Notes: generated from the letters alone by a model not told the origin. Counted from the stretch's first letter, positions 1 through 7,048 are shown. The stretch: 10,643 nt of DNA from an uncultured Anaerolineae bacterium (GCA_937893815.1 CALCSH010000210.1:1-10643), one strand, 5' to 3'. A program made the numbers and translations.

Positions 1-386
1 TCCGAGAGCCTTATCGCCCCTTTGCGCCAGTTATTTTGGAAGACCGAGCCAAAGATTTCTTTGATGGCATCACTGGATTTGAAGATCAATATACGGCGCG
101 GTATATGGTACTTGTTTTACCCTGGAAGGGGGACGCAGGCGACCGAATCCCGGCCGTAAATCACCTTGGAACTGGGCGTTTACAAACTGTACGCAAGGAA
201 TGGAATCCAAGGTATTACCGTATGGTCGAGAAGTTTGACGAAGCCACCGGTGTGCCTGTTTTGATGAATACTAGTTTTAATCTACGCGGCGAGCCCATTG
301 TAAGTAGTCCCGCAGATACCTGGAACACCTTCTCGAATAGTGGAATGGATGGTTTAGTTCTAGGGCAATACTGGGTCGAGAAATAA
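1..386 (+). CDS. Carbamoyltransferase, NodU/CmcH family (3' end only)
   Basis: This is the C-terminal part of an O-carbamoyltransferase. The reading frame is already open at base 3 (REPYRPFAPVI...), so the true start lies outside the window and the TTG at 36 is not a start. Visible family signatures are the RE-x-YRPFAP block, the IPAV-N-H segment followed by GTGRLQTV, and GVPVLMNTSFNLRGEPIV near the end, all typical of the C-terminal domain of NodU, CmcH and TobZ-type enzymes. These enzymes transfer a carbamoyl group from carbamoyl phosphate, through carbamoyl-AMP, to a hydroxyl of a sugar, antibiotic or Nod factor. The usual H-x-DGT motif is shortened here to HLGT, with the aspartate missing. 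The gene ends just before a strong terminator. The neighbouring SGNH hydrolase suggests a glycan-modification locus, but the substrate cannot be told from the sequence. Confidence 0.9.
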   Translation, partial: REPYRPFAPVILEDRAKDFFDGITGFEDQYTARYMVLVLPWKGDAGDRIPAVNHLGTGRLQTVRKEWNPRYYRMVEKFDEATGVPVLMNTSFNLRGEPIVSSPADTWNTFSNSGMDGLVLGQYWVEK

Positions 387-402
387 TAGATTTTAAGACA
401 CG

Positions 403-432
403 GTTCCCCAACGCAAGTTGGGGAACTATTTT
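403..432 (+). terminator. Intrinsic terminator after the carbamoyltransferase gene
   Basis: A perfect 10-bp stem (GTTCCCCAAC, 403-412, pairing with 417-426) closes a GCAA tetraloop, a stable GNRA type, and is followed by TATTTT. It lies 16 nt after the stop codon and separates this transcript from the SGNH hydrolase gene on the same strand. Confidence 0.85.
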
Positions 433-477
433 AAATGAGAAACTTGGCTGGTTCAAAGTAATCTTGATGGAATAATC

Positions 478-1626
478 ATGAGCAAGCGAATTATAAATTT
501 TGCCAAGAATCTTCTCTTGATGATTATAGGATTGTGTTTTGCGCTTGCCTTGCTTGAAGTTAGCTTGAGAGTGATTGGCAATCCATTCGGATTTCGCATT
601 AAAGGCGATCAAATTGTATTACCTGCTCACCAGAAATACGAAATCCATAACACTACCGTTAAGCAACTCGATGAATTTATTGTTCACGAAAAAAACTCAC
701 TTGGTTTTCGGGGAGCGGAACCGCCAATTGATTTTAGCGGGTATCTTACTCTGGTGACAGTTGGCGGCAGTACAACGGAATGTTTTTATCTTTCCGAAGG
801 ACAAACCTGGCCAGACGATCTTGGTTTGAAACTCGAAAATAACTTCTCGCATCTTTGGATCAACAATGCCGGCTTGGATGGACATTCAACCTACGGGCAT
901 CTCGTGCTGATGAGAGACTATCTAATTCAATTGAACCCAAAAGTTATCTTGTTTCTTGCGGGGGCTAATGATAGGGGATTGGAAGAAGCCGGAACATATG
1001 ACCAAAGTGTTCAGAAGAATTTGACCAATATCCCCGGCTTATTAAAGTCCGCCTCTGGGTATAGCGAAGTTGCGGCTCTTATGTATAATCTGACTCGTTA
1101 TGTTGTGACTCGTCAGCAAAATATTGGACATGGTACCCTGGATGCCATGAGTCTCCCCCCGGTCGAGATTTCAGAGCAAGAAAAAGAGGAAGCCATCCAA
1201 ACGCATCGTCAGCGTTACTTACCCGCCTATCAGTCCCGATTAGAAAAATTGATCCGCCTCGCAAGAGAAAATGGCATTGAGCCGGTCTTGATGACTCAAC
1301 CTGCACGTTATGGGTATGGAATTGATCGTGAAAACGGGGTAGATTGGGCAAGGATCGCAGTGGATGATTTGGACGGAGAAACCCAGTGGAAAATTCTAGA
1401 ACTCTATAATGATATCACCCGAAAGGTTGGGACGGAAAACGATGTTTTGGTGATTGATTTGGCGAGTGAATTGCAAAAAGACTCAAAATACTATTATGAC
1501 ATGCTGCATTTTACGGCTGCGGGGGCGCAACGAGTAGCGCAGATCACCTACAGACATCTTTGCCCTTTCCTGGCGGTAAAATTTGGAGATTATCAAACGA
1601 GCGATTGTGCTGACGACGCTAATTGA
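478..1626 (+). CDS. Membrane-anchored SGNH/GDSL-type hydrolase
   Basis: This 382-residue protein starts with a hydrophobic segment (about residues 11-26) followed by LLEVSLR, an N-terminal anchor common in SGNH proteins of glycan loci, so the catalytic domain is probably outside the membrane. The four SGNH blocks are visible: GGST with the likely nucleophile Ser98, NAGLDGHST with Gly132, GAND with Asn164, and DMLHF with Asp341 and His344 completing the triad. Members of this family are esterases, often acting on acetyl groups of polysaccharides; the substrate here is unknown. The start at 478 has a weak ribosome site (GGA about 9 nt upstream). The gene is clearly more A+T-rich than the cobalamin operon, and its last 34 bases overlap the 3' end of cobU on the other strand. 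Family assignment is firm; the role in surface glycan modification is inferred from the carbamoyltransferase neighbour. Confidence 0.85.
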   Translation: MSKRIINFAKNLLLMIIGLCFALALLEVSLRVIGNPFGFRIKGDQIVLPAHQKYEIHNTTVKQLDEFIVHEKNSLGFRGAEPPIDFSGYLTLVTVGGSTTECFYLSEGQTWPDDLGLKLENNFSHLWINNAGLDGHSTYGHLVLMRDYLIQLNPKVILFLAGANDRGLEEAGTYDQSVQKNLTNIPGLLKSASGYSEVAALMYNLTRYVVTRQQNIGHGTLDAMSLPPVEISEQEKEEAIQTHRQRYLPAYQSRLEKLIRLARENGIEPVLMTQPARYGYGIDRENGVDWARIAVDDLDGETQWKILELYNDITRKVGTENDVLVIDLASELQKDSKYYYDMLHFTAAGAQRVAQITYRHLCPFLAVKFGDYQTSDCADDAN

Positions 1627-2171
1627 TGAAGCGGTAACACCATCCCTGCTACCAGTAAATACACTTCATCGGCTGCCGCAGCAACTTTGCGGTTAGCCCA
1701 GCCCAATAAATCTCGATAGACGCGCCCCAGGGGGTAGGGCGGTACCAATCCCATACCGACTTCATTCGTAACGATAATCCAGTCGGCGCGGCTGGTCTGA
1801 ATTGCGCCGAGCAGCGCTTCGATTTCGCCATCCACAACTTCGGCAGCGCGCGCCTCGTTGGGTTCGAAGTCTTCGTCTGTGGCTGTCAGCACCAGATTAC
1901 TGATCAGCATCGTCAGGCAGTCGAGCAAAATCAGGTCAGCGGGCGTGGGGTTCGCTTTCAACGTTTCAGTCACACCGTGCGCAATCTCCAGCGTGTGCCA
2001 ACTCTGCGGTCGCTGCTGGCGGTGCTTTTCGATGCGGTCTGCCATTTCGGGGTCCAGCGCCTGTGCCGTGGCGATGTATAAGATTTCAGTTCCGCGTGCC
2101 GCGGCCAATTTCTCAGCATAAGTTGATTTTCCGCTGCGTGCGCCGCCGATGAGTACAGTTAGTTTGCCCAT
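1593..2171 (-). CDS. cobU: Bifunctional adenosylcobinamide kinase / cobinamide-phosphate guanylyltransferase
   Basis: CobU (CobP) phosphorylates adenosylcobinamide and then adds GMP from GTP to give AdoCbi-GDP, the activated substrate of CobS. The product is 192 residues, close to the usual size of about 180. The N-terminus carries the P-loop GGARSGKS (residues 9-16). His50, in the RIEKHRQQRP context, sits where the family has its guanylylated histidine. The block NEVGMGLVPPYPLGRVYRDLLG is the CobU signature. I place the start at the ATG at 2171, because the P-loop strand begins directly after it. An upstream in-frame ATG at 2237 would add 22 residues encoded entirely by a period-7 repeat. 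Only a weak GGTG precedes the start, so translation may depend on coupling from cobQ. It is the last gene of the operon, and its end overlaps the convergent SGNH gene by 34 bases. Confidence 0.95.
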   Translation of the reverse strand: MGKLTVLIGGARSGKSTYAEKLAAARGTEILYIATAQALDPEMADRIEKHRQQRPQSWHTLEIAHGVTETLKANPTPADLILLDCLTMLISNLVLTATDEDFEPNEARAAEVVDGEIEALLGAIQTSRADWIIVTNEVGMGLVPPYPLGRVYRDLLGWANRKVAAAADEVYLLVAGMVLPLHQLASSAQSLV

Positions 2172-2180
2172 AAACACCAA

Positions 2181-2243
2181 TGATGAATGATGAGTGCAGA
2201 ATGCAGAATTTGAAATTGTGCATTCATAATTTTGCATTCTGCA
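2181..2243. repeat. Period-7 repeat forming an inverted repeat in the cobQ-cobU gap (element A)
   Basis: Nine heptamers stand in register. On the + strand the left units are of the type TGATGAA and TGCAGAA; the right units are their complements (TTTTGCA, TTCTGCA). The segments 2195-2210 and 2228-2243 form 16-nt inverted arms with a single G-T mismatch and a 17-nt loop. The right arm also encodes the last residues of CobQ (MQNAKL) and its stop codon. Confidence 0.85.
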
Positions 2244-3744
2244 TTAATTGTTCGATATATGCCATATCCAGCACAGATTCTACCGTATCCGTCAGATAGG
2301 TCAACGACGCCGCGAAGGGGTCGTTCTGGATAGAAGAACCAGCGGGCGGACTCCACCCGAGGCTGGTCAGCCAGGCCCGGCGCAGATTCTCGTTCCCGAA
2401 CAGCCCGTGGATGTAGCAGCCCCACACGCGGCCCTCCGCGCCAAAAGCGCCATCGCCGACCTGCACGGCCTGCTCGTTGCGCTGCGTGACCGTCAGCCAG
2501 TGACTCTCGCCGGTGGTGTGTCCCATGTGGATTTCGTAGCCTTCAATTCCCTGTCCTTGAATTGCGCATAGCCATGTTGAGGGTGTTGTTCTGGCAATTT
2601 TTGCGCGGGCGCGATAGGTGGCTTTTTCCCCGGCAAAGGTGGTTTCGATGGGCAATAGCCCCAGCCCGGGGGAATGTGCTTGCTGCGATTCGACTCCCTG
2701 GGGGTCGTGGATGGCGCGGCCAAGCATCTGATACCCGCCGCAAATCCCCACCACCGCGCCGCCGCGTTGGGCGTGCTTTTCGATGGCCTCGGCCAGACCG
2801 CGCTGGCGCAGAAATTCCAGATCGTTGACGGTGCTTTTTGTGCCGGGGATGATGACCGCATCGGCCTGGCCGAATTGCTCCCTCGAGTGTACATAGCGCA
2901 GGCGCACGCCGGGTTCGGCTAACAGGGGATCGAAATCGTCGAAGTTGGCGATGCGCGGCAGGTGAATGACGGCGATGTCAATCCCTCCATCGCCACGCGC
3001 CTGCACCGGGGTCAGGTTCTCGAGGGCGACGGCATCCTCCTCGGGGATAAATAAATCATGTAGATAGGGCACCACTCCCACCACAGGTACGCCGCCGCGC
3101 TCCTCGATGATCTGGATTCCATCTTCGAACAGGGTAATGTCGCCACGGAATTTATTGACAATAAACCCTTTGAGCAGATCCTGCTCTTCGGGTGGCAGCA
3201 GCCAATACGTCCCCAGCAATTGGGCGAAAATCCCGCCGCGGTCAATATCGCCGACCAGCAGCACGGGCGAGCGGGTGTAGAGCGCCACCGCCATGTTGAC
3301 CAGATCGCCGGGTTTGAGATTGAGTTCGGCGGGGCTGCCAGCGCCCTCGACGATGATGAGATCATATTCAGCGCGCAGGCGGTCGAGCGCACCGGTAACT
3401 TGCCTCCAGAGATAATCCTTGTTGGGGTAATAGTTGCGGGCGTCGAGGGTTTGCCAGGGGCGTCCATTGACCACCACCTGCGAGCGCGAGTCGGCCTCGG
3501 GCTTGATCAGGATCGGATTCATGTCTACGTGCGGTTCCAGCCCGGCAGCGGCGGCCTGCACCGCCTGGGCGCGCCCGATCTCGCTGCCATCGGGACACAC
3601 AGCGGCATTGTTGGACATATTTTGCGCTTTGAAGGGAGCGACTTTGACCCCGCGGCGGGCGTAGCTGCGACATAGCGCCGTGACGAGCAGGCTTTTGCCA
3701 GCGGATGAAGATGTGCCGAGAATGGTGAGGACTTTTGCGGGCAT
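2224..3744 (-). CDS. cobQ: Cobyric acid synthase (glutamine-hydrolysing)
   Basis: CobQ/CbiP amidates carboxylates b, d, e and g of adenosylcobyrinic acid a,c-diamide, using glutamine and ATP, to give adenosylcobyric acid. The 506-residue length fits the family. The N-terminal ATP-binding domain has the modified P-loop GTSSSAGKS (10-18), the KAQNMSNN block (39-46) and VEGAGSPAE (132-140). The C-terminal class I glutamine amidotransferase domain has the nucleophile Cys335 in GICGGYQMLG and His446 in YIHGLF. The start at ATG 3744 is chosen because MPAKVLTILGTSS matches the family N-terminus. Opening the frame at 3810 would add 22 repeat-encoded residues. The ribosome site is weak. The last residues, MQNAKL, come from a repeat, so the C-terminal tail is probably not conserved. 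Confidence 0.96.
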   Translation of the reverse strand: MPAKVLTILGTSSSAGKSLLVTALCRSYARRGVKVAPFKAQNMSNNAAVCPDGSEIGRAQAVQAAAAGLEPHVDMNPILIKPEADSRSQVVVNGRPWQTLDARNYYPNKDYLWRQVTGALDRLRAEYDLIIVEGAGSPAELNLKPGDLVNMAVALYTRSPVLLVGDIDRGGIFAQLLGTYWLLPPEEQDLLKGFIVNKFRGDITLFEDGIQIIEERGGVPVVGVVPYLHDLFIPEEDAVALENLTPVQARGDGGIDIAVIHLPRIANFDDFDPLLAEPGVRLRYVHSREQFGQADAVIIPGTKSTVNDLEFLRQRGLAEAIEKHAQRGGAVVGICGGYQMLGRAIHDPQGVESQQAHSPGLGLLPIETTFAGEKATYRARAKIARTTPSTWLCAIQGQGIEGYEIHMGHTTGESHWLTVTQRNEQAVQVGDGAFGAEGRVWGCYIHGLFGNENLRRAWLTSLGWSPPAGSSIQNDPFAASLTYLTDTVESVLDMAYIEQLMQNAKL

Positions 3745-3770
3745 AGTTTGCTTTCGGTTTAAGGTTACAA

Positions 3771-3834
3771 GTTGAAGGTTGAAAGTTGAGTGTGAATCTT
3801 TAACTTTCAACCTTCAACCTTCAACTTTCAACTC
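3771..3834. repeat. Period-7 inverted repeat in the cobC-cobQ gap (element B)
   Basis: The heptamer family is GTTGAAR on the left and YTTCAAC on the right. A 17-bp perfect inverted repeat (3771-3787 with 3802-3818) has a 14-nt loop, and the right side continues with two more units to about 3834. The stop codon of the cobC gene (3828-3830) lies inside the right arm. Confidence 0.9.
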
Positions 3835-4436
3835 AGATGACAGGTGTCATTAAAGAGATTGATGATCGCGCCTTCGGGGTAAACGGCGATTTTTGAGATT
3901 GAACAATGTGAGAGATGAAATTGCCAGAATTTATCCACCGGTAATTCCAGCAGGTGGCGGATGAGCATTTGCAGCGAGCCGCCGTGCGCCACGATCAGGG
4001 TGGTTTCGTCCTGGGTGTGCTTTTGGGCGATGTCTGCATACGCCGCAGCAATGCGTGCCGCTACCTCGTGCAGGGTTTCGCCGCCCGGCGGGGTGAAATG
4101 ACCGATATCTTCCATCCAGGCTTTGACCAGTTCAGGGTCGGTTTTCTCGAGTTCGGGGAAGGTGCATCCCTCCCACTCGCCGAAATCGCCCTCACGCAAG
4201 CGCGGCTCGGCGATCAGCGGGCAATCGTGTTGCGCGGCGATAGCTTTGGCAGTCTCCCAAGCGCGGCTCAGGTCGCTGGCGTAGATGGCGTTAAGGTCTT
4301 CATTTGACAAACGCGCGGCCAATTGTTTGGCCTGCTGGCGCCCGCGGGCGTTGAGCGGCACATCGCTTTGACCTTGAAAGCGCTGGGCAACATTCCAATC
4401 GGTTTCACCGTGGCGGGTAAGGATTAGTTGAGTCAT
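3828..4436 (-). CDS. cobC: Histidine phosphatase, probable alpha-ribazole-5'-phosphate phosphatase
   Basis: This 202-residue protein belongs to the histidine (phosphoglycerate mutase-like) phosphatase superfamily. It carries TRHGETDWN with the phospho-acceptor His9 flanked by Arg8, the LREGDFGEWEG block with acid Glu82, and VAHGGSLQ with the second catalytic His151. CobC removes the 5'-phosphate from alpha-ribazole phosphate or adenosylcobalamin-5'-phosphate, the last step of cobalamin assembly. Sequence alone places it only in the broad superfamily; the specific role is inferred from its position between bcp and cobQ in a cobalamin operon. No convincing ribosome site precedes the ATG at 4436 (the upstream stretch is pyrimidine-rich), which suggests weak or coupled initiation. 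The final codons and the stop lie in a period-7 repeat. Confidence 0.85.
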   Translation of the reverse strand: MTQLILTRHGETDWNVAQRFQGQSDVPLNARGRQQAKQLAARLSNEDLNAIYASDLSRAWETAKAIAAQHDCPLIAEPRLREGDFGEWEGCTFPELEKTDPELVKAWMEDIGHFTPPGGETLHEVAARIAAAYADIAQKHTQDETTLIVAHGGSLQMLIRHLLELPVDKFWQFHLSHCSISKIAVYPEGAIINLFNDTCHLS

Positions 4437-4446
4437 GGGAGAAAAA

Positions 4447-4517
4447 CGCGGAGAGCGCGAAGGGCGCAGAGATATTATGAGCAGACTGTTTTCTCAGCGT
4501 TCTCTGCGCACTCTGCG
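4447..4517. repeat. Period-9 inverted repeat in the bcp-cobC gap (element C)
   Basis: Three nonamers of the type CGCRGAGNN at 4447-4473 face three complementary nonamers (TTCTCTGCG type) at 4491-4517, separated by 17 nt. The arms can pair imperfectly into one long stem. It fills the gap between the two genes almost completely. Confidence 0.85.
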
Positions 4518-4525
4518 ATAAAAAA

Positions 4526-5020
4526 TTAGCTTGCTTGTAACTGTGTTAATTTCTCGCGCACTTTGTCGGCGTGTTTGCTTTCGCCGCTCTTGGTTTTGGA
4601 GCGCACGCGCACACCTCGCCAAATGGCGGCAATCTCGCCCTCGGGCGAGATAATAAACGTCGAGCGGATGGTGCCTTCGTATTCCTTACCGTAATTTTTC
4701 TTCAAGCCCCAGGCTCCGTAGGTTGAGTGGGTAATTTTTTCGGGGTCGCTGAGCAGGTTGATGCCCAAGTTGTATTTTCCAATGAATGCCCGGTGCGATG
4801 AAGTGTCGTCCACGCTGACGCCAATAACGACGGCATTCAGGCCGCTGAAATCTTCACGCGTGTCGCTGAAGTCGCAGGCTTCTTTGGTGCAACCGGGGGT
4901 ATCGTCTTTGGGGTAGAAATACAGCACCAGCCACTGCCCGGCGAAATCGCTCAGGGAGATGGTTTGGTCGTCCTGGTTAGGCAGGGAAAATTGGGGTGCT
5001 CTGTCGCCGATTTCGAGCAT
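4526..5020 (-). CDS. bcp: Thiol peroxidase, Bcp/PrxQ-type peroxiredoxin
   Basis: This 164-residue peroxiredoxin reduces hydrogen peroxide and organic hydroperoxides using thioredoxin-type donors in the cytoplasm. The active-site block YPKDDTPGCTKEACDF shows the peroxidatic Cys44 and the PrxQ-type resolving Cys49 five residues later, and the GDRAPQFSLP N-terminus is typical. The start is placed at ATG 5020, with AAGGA upstream at slightly long spacing. An ATG at 5119 overlaps the cobS stop as ATGA and would add 33 residues, but these are encoded largely by a period-7 repeat and match nothing in the family. It has no known step in cobalamin synthesis. Its place inside the operon may reflect protection of oxygen-sensitive Co(I)/Co(II) intermediates, or it may be a passenger; this is speculation. 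Confidence 0.93.
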   Translation of the reverse strand: MLEIGDRAPQFSLPNQDDQTISLSDFAGQWLVLYFYPKDDTPGCTKEACDFSDTREDFSGLNAVVIGVSVDDTSSHRAFIGKYNLGINLLSDPEKITHSTYGAWGLKKNYGKEYEGTIRSTFIISPEGEIAAIWRGVRVRSKTKSGESKHADKVREKLTQLQAS

Positions 5021-5054
5021 GGGGGAGGGATTCCTTTCGGGATGAAATGGATTT

Positions 5055-5117
5055 GAATGACGGATGACGGGAGACTGAGTACCGAGAGTTTCCGTCCCCT
5101 GTCTCCCGTCTTCGGTC
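5055..5117. repeat. Period-7 inverted repeat in the cobS-bcp gap (element D)
   Basis: Heptamers of the type GACGGRN run from 5055 to 5089 and face complementary units (NYCCGTC type) at 5090-5117 with almost no loop. The stop codon of cobS lies at the outer end of the right arm. The same heptamer family fills the cobO-cobT gap. Confidence 0.85.
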
Positions 5118-5844
5118 ATTGAAGTATAGCGAATAAGATGATCAAAGTTAACTCCACTAACTCGTTGATTGTGCCGTAGATGTCACCGGTCAGGCCGGGG
5201 ATGCGGGCGAGGACGAAAGTGGATATAGCCCAAACGAGCAGCAGCGTGCCTCCGAGGGCGATCATACCCAGCCAGCCCGCGCAAAACCAGGCGATGGGCA
5301 AGATCGTCAGGGTAGCGAGTGCGACCTGCTTCCAGGTAGTGTGCGCTTTGACGGCGCTGCCCAATCCCTCGGGGCGGGCGTAAGGGAAGGCGTAGACAGC
5401 CAGAGTCATACCCCAGCGACTTGCCGCGGGAATCAGGATCAGCATCGGGGCCGATTGGGGTAATCCACTCAGGGCGGAGAATTTCACCAGGAGCAGGATC
5501 ACGCCCGCGCTGAGTCCGAAGGCGCCCACCCGCTCGTCGCGCATGATCTCCAGGCGCTTCTCTGGCGTCCATCCGCCGAATAAGCCATCAAAGGCATCCA
5601 GCAGCCCATCCAGATGCAGCGCGCCGCTGAGCAGCACCCACAGGGCCAGCAGCAGGGCAGCACGCAGCGCATTGGGGGCGATGAAGGCCAGGCCATAATT
5701 GGCGGCATAGAGCAGCACCCCGATCAGCGCGCCGACCAGGGGGTAGAAACCAGCCGCCTGGCCGAGCTCTTTTTCGGTGAAAACGCGCTTGACCAGCGGC
5801 GGGCTTAGGGTGAGAAATTGCAGGGCGGCGAGGAAGGGAATCAT
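5116..5844 (-). CDS. cobS: Adenosylcobinamide-GDP ribazoletransferase (cobalamin synthase)
   Basis: CobS is the integral-membrane enzyme that joins AdoCbi-GDP with alpha-ribazole or its phosphate to form adenosylcobalamin or its 5'-phosphate. The 242-residue product is hydrophobic throughout, with several membrane segments. It has the signature GALHLDGLLDAFDGLFGG (residues 74-91, acidic residues Asp79, Asp83 and Asp86, probably metal-binding) and the late motif PGLTGDIYGTINELVE, matching the family's GDxxGAxxE region. The start at ATG 5844 is well supported: AAGGA lies four nt upstream, and IPFLAALQFLT is the usual N-terminus. The in-frame ATG at 5883 would add residues encoded by an inverted repeat. 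It lies between cobT and bcp, with its stop inside repeat element D. Confidence 0.95.
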   Translation of the reverse strand: MIPFLAALQFLTLSPPLVKRVFTEKELGQAAGFYPLVGALIGVLLYAANYGLAFIAPNALRAALLLALWVLLSGALHLDGLLDAFDGLFGGWTPEKRLEIMRDERVGAFGLSAGVILLLVKFSALSGLPQSAPMLILIPAASRWGMTLAVYAFPYARPEGLGSAVKAHTTWKQVALATLTILPIAWFCAGWLGMIALGGTLLLVWAISTFVLARIPGLTGDIYGTINELVELTLIILFAILQ

Positions 5845-5848
5845 TTTG

Positions 5849-5853
5849 TCCTT
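5849..5853 (-). promoter_or_regulatory. Ribosome binding site of cobS
   Basis: AAGGA lies four nt before the ATG at 5844 and decides that start over the upstream in-frame ATG at 5883. It begins two nt after the 3' arm of hairpin element E, so the stem leaves the site exposed. Confidence 0.75.
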
Positions 5854-5855
5854 AG

Positions 5856-5912
5856 ACCCCAAAGGTCTTGTTTTTCGATTCACTCGAAGTATTCCGTGAA
5901 GACCTTTGGGGT
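5856..5912. repeat. 14-bp inverted repeat in the cobT-cobS gap (element E)
   Basis: A perfect 14-bp inverted repeat (ACCCCAAAGGTCTT, 5856-5869, with 5899-5912) encloses a 29-nt loop that contains a nested 5-bp stem (TTCGA/TCGAA, 5874-5888). Unlike its neighbours it has no clear short period, although each arm is itself partly palindromic. On the transcribed strand no U-run follows, so it does not look like a terminator. Confidence 0.85.
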
Positions 5913-5919
5913 TTTGATT

Positions 5920-6969
5920 TCATTCTTTATCCGAAACGCCCGCTTCACTGAAGGTCGCCATTTCGTCGAGAATTTTGCAGGCGGCTTCCACCAGCGAGAT
6001 GGCTAACGCCGCGCCGGTGCCTTCGCCCAGGCGTAAGCCCAAGTCGAGCAGCGGTTCGAGGCCCAGCCATTCTAACATAATCTGATGGCCGAGTTCTTGC
6101 GAGCGGTGAGCGGCGATCAGGTAATTGCGCACGCCGGGGGCCAGGCTGACGGCGATCATGGCCGCGGCGGTGGAGATGAAACCGTCAATCACTACCGGCT
6201 TGCGCTGCGCGGCGGCGGCCAAGATGGCTCCGGCCAGCCCGCCGATTTCGAAACCACCGACCTTAGCGAGGATGTCCAGACCGTCCTGGGGATTGGGCTG
6301 ATTGACATCCAGCGCTTTTTGGATGGCGGTGATTTTGCGCTGCAAACCTTCGTCATCCACGCCGGTGCCGCGCCCGGCAATCTCTTGAGCGGAGCGCCCA
6401 GTGAGTACCGCCGCAATCGCCGCCGAGGGCGTGGTGTTGCCAATGCCCATGTCGCCAGTTGCCAGGATGTCGAGGCCTTTAGCAAGCTCATCGGCAACTA
6501 CGCTGGCTCCGGCTTCGATGGATTGTATCGCTTGCTGGCGTGTCATCGCCGGGCCTTGAGCTATGTTCTGCGTGCCCAGGGCAATTTTCTTGTTGACCAC
6601 GGCAGGGTGATTGAGTTCGCTGGCGACGCCCATGTCGACGATAACAACACGCGCGCCAACATGCTTGGCAAATACGTTAATCGCCGCGCCGCCGAAGACG
6701 AAGTTCATCACCATTTGTGGGGTTACTTCGGAGGGGTAGGCGCTGACGCCTTCGGCCACTACGCCATGATCGCCCGCCATGGTGGTGACAACTTTGTGCG
6801 TCATTTTGGGACGCACATGCCCGGTGATCCCAGCGATTTTTATGGAAATCTCTTCCAGTTGTCCCAGGCTGCCACGCGGCTTTGTGAGATCATCCTGACG
6901 GGCGCGGGCGGCTTGCATGGCGCTTTCGTCAAGGGGTTGGATTCTTGCGATGAGTTGTTGGATGGACAT
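5920..6969 (-). CDS. cobT: Nicotinate-nucleotide--dimethylbenzimidazole phosphoribosyltransferase
   Basis: CobT transfers the phosphoribosyl group of nicotinate mononucleotide to 5,6-dimethylbenzimidazole (or a related base), giving alpha-ribazole phosphate, the precursor of the cobalamin lower ligand. The 349-residue length is exactly typical. Visible family blocks are LTKPRGSLGQLE (28-39), TMAGDHGVVAEGVSAYP (63-79), ATGDMGIGNTTPSAA (170-184) and the C-terminal LRLGEGTGAALA, in which Glu316 corresponds to the catalytic glutamate. The start at ATG 6969 has a strong ribosome site (AAGGAG, about five nt upstream). A long antisense frame opposite this gene is only a shadow. It lies between cobO and cobS in the operon and is followed by hairpin element E. 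Confidence 0.97.
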   Translation of the reverse strand: MSIQQLIARIQPLDESAMQAARARQDDLTKPRGSLGQLEEISIKIAGITGHVRPKMTHKVVTTMAGDHGVVAEGVSAYPSEVTPQMVMNFVFGGAAINVFAKHVGARVVIVDMGVASELNHPAVVNKKIALGTQNIAQGPAMTRQQAIQSIEAGASVVADELAKGLDILATGDMGIGNTTPSAAIAAVLTGRSAQEIAGRGTGVDDEGLQRKITAIQKALDVNQPNPQDGLDILAKVGGFEIGGLAGAILAAAAQRKPVVIDGFISTAAAMIAVSLAPGVRNYLIAAHRSQELGHQIMLEWLGLEPLLDLGLRLGEGTGAALAISLVEAACKILDEMATFSEAGVSDKE

Positions 6970-6985
6970 GATTGCTCCTTGTGGA

Positions 6986-7047
6986 GACGGAAGACGGAGG
7001 ACGGAAGACCGGTTGTTCTCTCAGTCTCCCGTCGCTGGTCATCCGTC
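6986..7047. repeat. Period-7 inverted repeat in the cobO-cobT gap (element F)
   Basis: Heptamers GACGGAA, GACGGAG and variants run from 6986 to 7013; complementary units, each ending in GTC and spaced exactly 7 nt apart, run from about 7019 to 7047. The unit family is the same as in element D. The stop codon of cobO (7049-7051) directly adjoins the right arm. Confidence 0.85.
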
Positions 7048-7048
7048 C

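Noticed and set aside
3771..3834. Repeat elements A-D, F and G read as a CRISPR array
   Set aside because: Units are 7-9 nt with no spacers of 30 nt or more, arms are inverted rather than direct across the element, and no cas gene is present.
5856..5912. Element E and other junction hairpins as intrinsic terminators inside the operon
   Set aside because: On the transcribed strand none is followed by a U-run, and several are followed at once by the next gene's ribosome site.
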